Shown here piece after piece: positions 61,728 through 64,000 of a DNA stretch of 64,000 nt. Position 1 is the stretch's first letter; every line of letters starts with the position of its first letter. The notes beneath the pieces are model-generated. The model was not told where the DNA came from and did not search any database. It was given only the letters and a program-made list of their open reading frames with translations. Source of the DNA: an uncultured Alphaproteobacteria bacterium (lineage in GTDB: Bacteria; Pseudomonadota; Alphaproteobacteria; RF32; CAG-239). The position numbers were made by a program, and so were the translations under genes. The stretch spans positions 68,737 to 132,736 of the forward strand of contig CALXWA010000001.1 of NCBI GenBank assembly GCA_944392275.1, written 5' to 3'.

Positions 61728-63812
61728 TTAGCCGCTGATATAGGTTTTGACGGCATCATCGCGTTCAAAAAGGTACAATAATATTTTCAACGCTTTTCCG
61801 CGAGGGGATTCTAATTTAGGGTCAAGCTCCAAAATCATTTGAGCATCTTTGTGAGCCGTATACAATAAATCTTTATGAACGCTCATATCGGCAAGCTTAA
61901 ATTCACTGAAGCCGGATTGTCGATTACCCAAAATTTCGCCACCGCCTCGTAACTCCAAATCTTTTTCCGCAATCAAAAAACCGTCTTCGGTTTTTCGCAT
62001 AATATCAAGACGTTCTTTAGCGGTTTCGCTTAAAGGTCCGGCATAAAGCAACAAGCAATTTGAGGCCTCAAAACCTCTTTTAATTCTCCCCCGAAGCTGA
62101 TGAAGCTGAGCCAGACCAAAACGTTCGGCGTGTTCAATAATCATAAGTGTGGCCTCTGGAACATTGACTCCGACTTCAATAACGGTGGTTGCAACCAACA
62201 GTCTCAAAGTGCCGGATTTGAATTTTTCCATCACGTCGTCTTTTTCTTTTTCTTTCATTTTTCCGTGAATAAGACCGACTTTTTCGCCAAAGATTTTTTT
62301 AAGAGCCTCAAAACGTTCTTGTGCTGCCGCAAGGTCAGATTTTTCAGATTCTTCAACCAAAGGGCAAACCCAATAAGCTCTGGCTCCGCTTTCTAACTTT
62401 CGCCTTAATCCGGCAACAACATCCTGAATTTTATCAACGGGAAGAACGCGGGTATCAACCGGCTTTCGCCCTTCGGGAACTTGATCAATTTTAGAGTATT
62501 CCATATCGCCATACGTTGTCAGTACCAGCGTTCTGGGAATAGGGGTTGCCGTCATCACCAAAATATCGACTTTATCCCCTTTGGCCGAAAGGCTGAGTCT
62601 TTGCTGTACGCCGAACCGATGTTGTTCATCAACCACGACATAAGCCAAGTTGCAAAACCGAACATCTTCCTGGAACAAAGCATGCGTCCCGATAAGAATA
62701 TTGATTTTTCCCTGAGCTAAATCTTCGAGCAAGAGCTTTCTTTGTTTGGCTTTTGTTTTGCCGCAAAGCAATTCAGCCCGAAGACCGAGTTGCTCACAAA
62801 AAGGTTTCATCGTCTCTAAATGCTGTTTGGCCAAGATTTCGGTCGGAGCCATAATTGCCGTTTGCAAACCGCACTCAACGGCATTTAACATTGAAAAAAG
62901 TGCCACAATCGTCTTTCCGGATCCCACATCACCTTGTAAAAGCCGCAACATCCGATAGGGAGCCCGTTGGTCCGCATAAATCTCTTCTAAGACTCGTTTT
63001 TGGGCATCGGTTAATTGAAAAGGCAACAGAGAGAATAATTTTTGCCTAAGTTCTCCGTTCCCGTTAATAACTCTTCCGGCTTGTTTTTTTACTCTCTGTC
63101 GAGCAAGGCAAAGAGCCAATTGGTTGGCCAACAGCTCATCATAAGCCAAACGCATTCGATCTGGAGCCAAAGCTTCCAGATCAGAAAATTGCTTGGGATG
63201 GTGGACCGCCTCTAAGGCCAAATTGAAACTTTTCCAGTTTTTTTGGCGTAAAAAATCTGTATTTAACCATTCAGAAAACAAAGGAGTTTTGGCTAAAGCC
63301 TGACTAATCCATCTATTGAGAGCTTTATTAGAAATTCCGGCCGTGAGCGGATAAACAGTCTCAATATTCCGAATTTCATCAAGTTGTTTAAGCCCGCCGA
63401 TATAATCCGGATGGCTCATTTGTTTCATTCCGTTAAAACTTTCAATTTTCCCGCTAATAACTCGAACTTCTCCTTCGGGAAGATTTTTACGGATGGATTC
63501 AAGATAGACCTTAAAAAAGATTAAAATCATTTCTCCGCTGTCATCTTCAACAACAACACGATAGGGCTGATGATGATTTTTAGGCGGAAGGTGCTCTTTA
63601 ATTTTGACAACCAAGGTTGCAACACGGCCGGGAAGGGCCTCTCTGATTTTAGGAGAATATCTGCGATCAATAAGTCCGGAAGGCAAATGCCACAACAAGT
63701 CGACAATTTTATCTCCCGCTAGCCGAGCAAGAAGCTGTCGATTACGTTCTCCAACCCCTTTAAGGGTTTCAATTCCGCAAAATAACGGATATAAAATTTC
63801 CGGTCTCATCAT
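61728..63812 (-). CDS. recG: ATP-dependent DNA helicase RecG
   Basis: 694 residues. OB wedge domain at about 60-160, helicase core with LLQGDVGSGKT (Walker A) and VVVDEQHRFG (DEQH), ATPIPRTL and QLRGRIKRG (motif VI). Remodels stalled forks and Holliday junctions. Divergent from the mfd start. Confidence 0.97.
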   Translation of the reverse strand: MMRPEILYPLFCGIETLKGVGERNRQLLARLAGDKIVDLLWHLPSGLIDRRYSPKIREALPGRVATLVVKIKEHLPPKNHHQPYRVVVEDDSGEMILIFFKVYLESIRKNLPEGEVRVISGKIESFNGMKQMSHPDYIGGLKQLDEIRNIETVYPLTAGISNKALNRWISQALAKTPLFSEWLNTDFLRQKNWKSFNLALEAVHHPKQFSDLEALAPDRMRLAYDELLANQLALCLARQRVKKQAGRVINGNGELRQKLFSLLPFQLTDAQKRVLEEIYADQRAPYRMLRLLQGDVGSGKTIVALFSMLNAVECGLQTAIMAPTEILAKQHLETMKPFCEQLGLRAELLCGKTKAKQRKLLLEDLAQGKINILIGTHALFQEDVRFCNLAYVVVDEQHRFGVQQRLSLSAKGDKVDILVMTATPIPRTLVLTTYGDMEYSKIDQVPEGRKPVDTRVLPVDKIQDVVAGLRRKLESGARAYWVCPLVEESEKSDLAAAQERFEALKKIFGEKVGLIHGKMKEKEKDDVMEKFKSGTLRLLVATTVIEVGVNVPEATLMIIEHAERFGLAQLHQLRGRIKRGFEASNCLLLYAGPLSETAKERLDIMRKTEDGFLIAEKDLELRGGGEILGNRQSGFSEFKLADMSVHKDLLYTAHKDAQMILELDPKLESPRGKALKILLYLFERDDAVKTYISG

Positions 63813-63927
63813 AAATTCCCAAACTCTATCTTTTCTTAAAATAATCTAAAAAGCCTGAAAACAAAAGTAAAAAAATCATCTTTTCAATATTTACAAATTC
63901 GACCGAATTAGATATAAAACACTCATT

Positions 63928-64000
63928 ATGAAGGATAAATTGGAAAACATAAACGGAAAAACAATCGCATCGGTTCCGGAAGGATACGATGCATTTGTTC
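63928..64000 (+). CDS. mfd: Start of transcription-repair coupling factor (partial)
   Basis: The ATG at 63928 opens MKDKLENINGKTIASVPEGYD, running past the window end. The VPEGYDA pattern and the place beside recG fit alphaproteobacterial Mfd N-termini. The call rests on 24 codons, so it is tentative. Confidence 0.6.
   Translation, partial: MKDKLENINGKTIASVPEGYDAFV

Overview
The window looks like a chromosomal segment of an AT-rich alphaproteobacterium, probably a Rhodospirillales-like, host-associated lineage. This is inferred from gene content and order; no database search was possible. Pointers are amidase–PBP1a–prfB in a row, a chpT–receiver–cheR cluster, hpnCDE squalene genes beside trmFO, hflK–hflC–degP, recG followed by the start of mfd, and an AapJ-type binding protein. 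Most genes are ordinary chromosomal genes, closely packed, with ATGA or TAATG overlaps and AGGAG-type ribosome binding sites.

Layout. 0.1–3.8 kb: a hypothetical protein, a LysM/M23 endopeptidase, tRNA-Asp with a good promoter and terminator, and two small unknown genes. 3.8–9.3 kb (minus): hflK-hflC-degP-holC-prfC, membrane protein quality control plus replication and translation factors, divergent from mrp. 10.4–14.4 kb (minus): RNase E with a structured leader, then an M48 chaperone/protease. 14.9–24.4 kb (plus): amidase, PBP1a, prfB with its programmed +1 frameshift, an alpha/beta hydrolase, a 1081-residue YhdP/AsmA-like protein and a HAD-like protein.

24.4–36.2 kb is the accessory highlight: a LexA/S24-like repressor, a divergent control region with three operator-like repeats, two small early genes, a promoter–hairpin–terminator unit, and then a compact podovirus-type morphogenesis cassette (TerS-like, TerL, SleB-type lysin, 3TM gene-transfer-type holin, portal, Bbp19-like, scaffold-like, capsid, tail tube A and B, internal protein). 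No integrase, replication, ejectosome or tail-fibre gene is present. It is either a domesticated particle or gene-transfer-agent-like locus, or a reduced prophage. The tail tube A gene is out of frame at a run of seven T, which favours decay, a sequence error or slippage.

36.4–41.6 kb: an esterase, a solitary amino-acid binding protein, MlaC/HpnM-like, gltX and cysS. 41.6–45.4 kb is a second accessory island: a 930-residue, cysteine-rich, secreted protein with eukaryote-like GCC2/GCC3-type repeats, lying between two 270-bp direct repeats that each encode the same 68-residue protein. An array of five hairpins and a terminator lie at its 3' end. 45.6–54.3 kb: algH/yqgE, a DsbD/ScsB-like reductase, an unknown gene, then rnhA, an AlbA/Schlafen-type protein, ispH and an M16 peptidase as a minus-strand operon, and elbB. 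54.3–58.5 kb (minus): trmFO-hpnC-hpnD-hpnE, making squalene for hopanoid-type lipids. 58.6–64 kb: a secreted unknown, chpT, a receiver, cheR, recG and the first codons of mfd.

No rRNA, CRISPR array, transposase, integrase or replication origin was seen.
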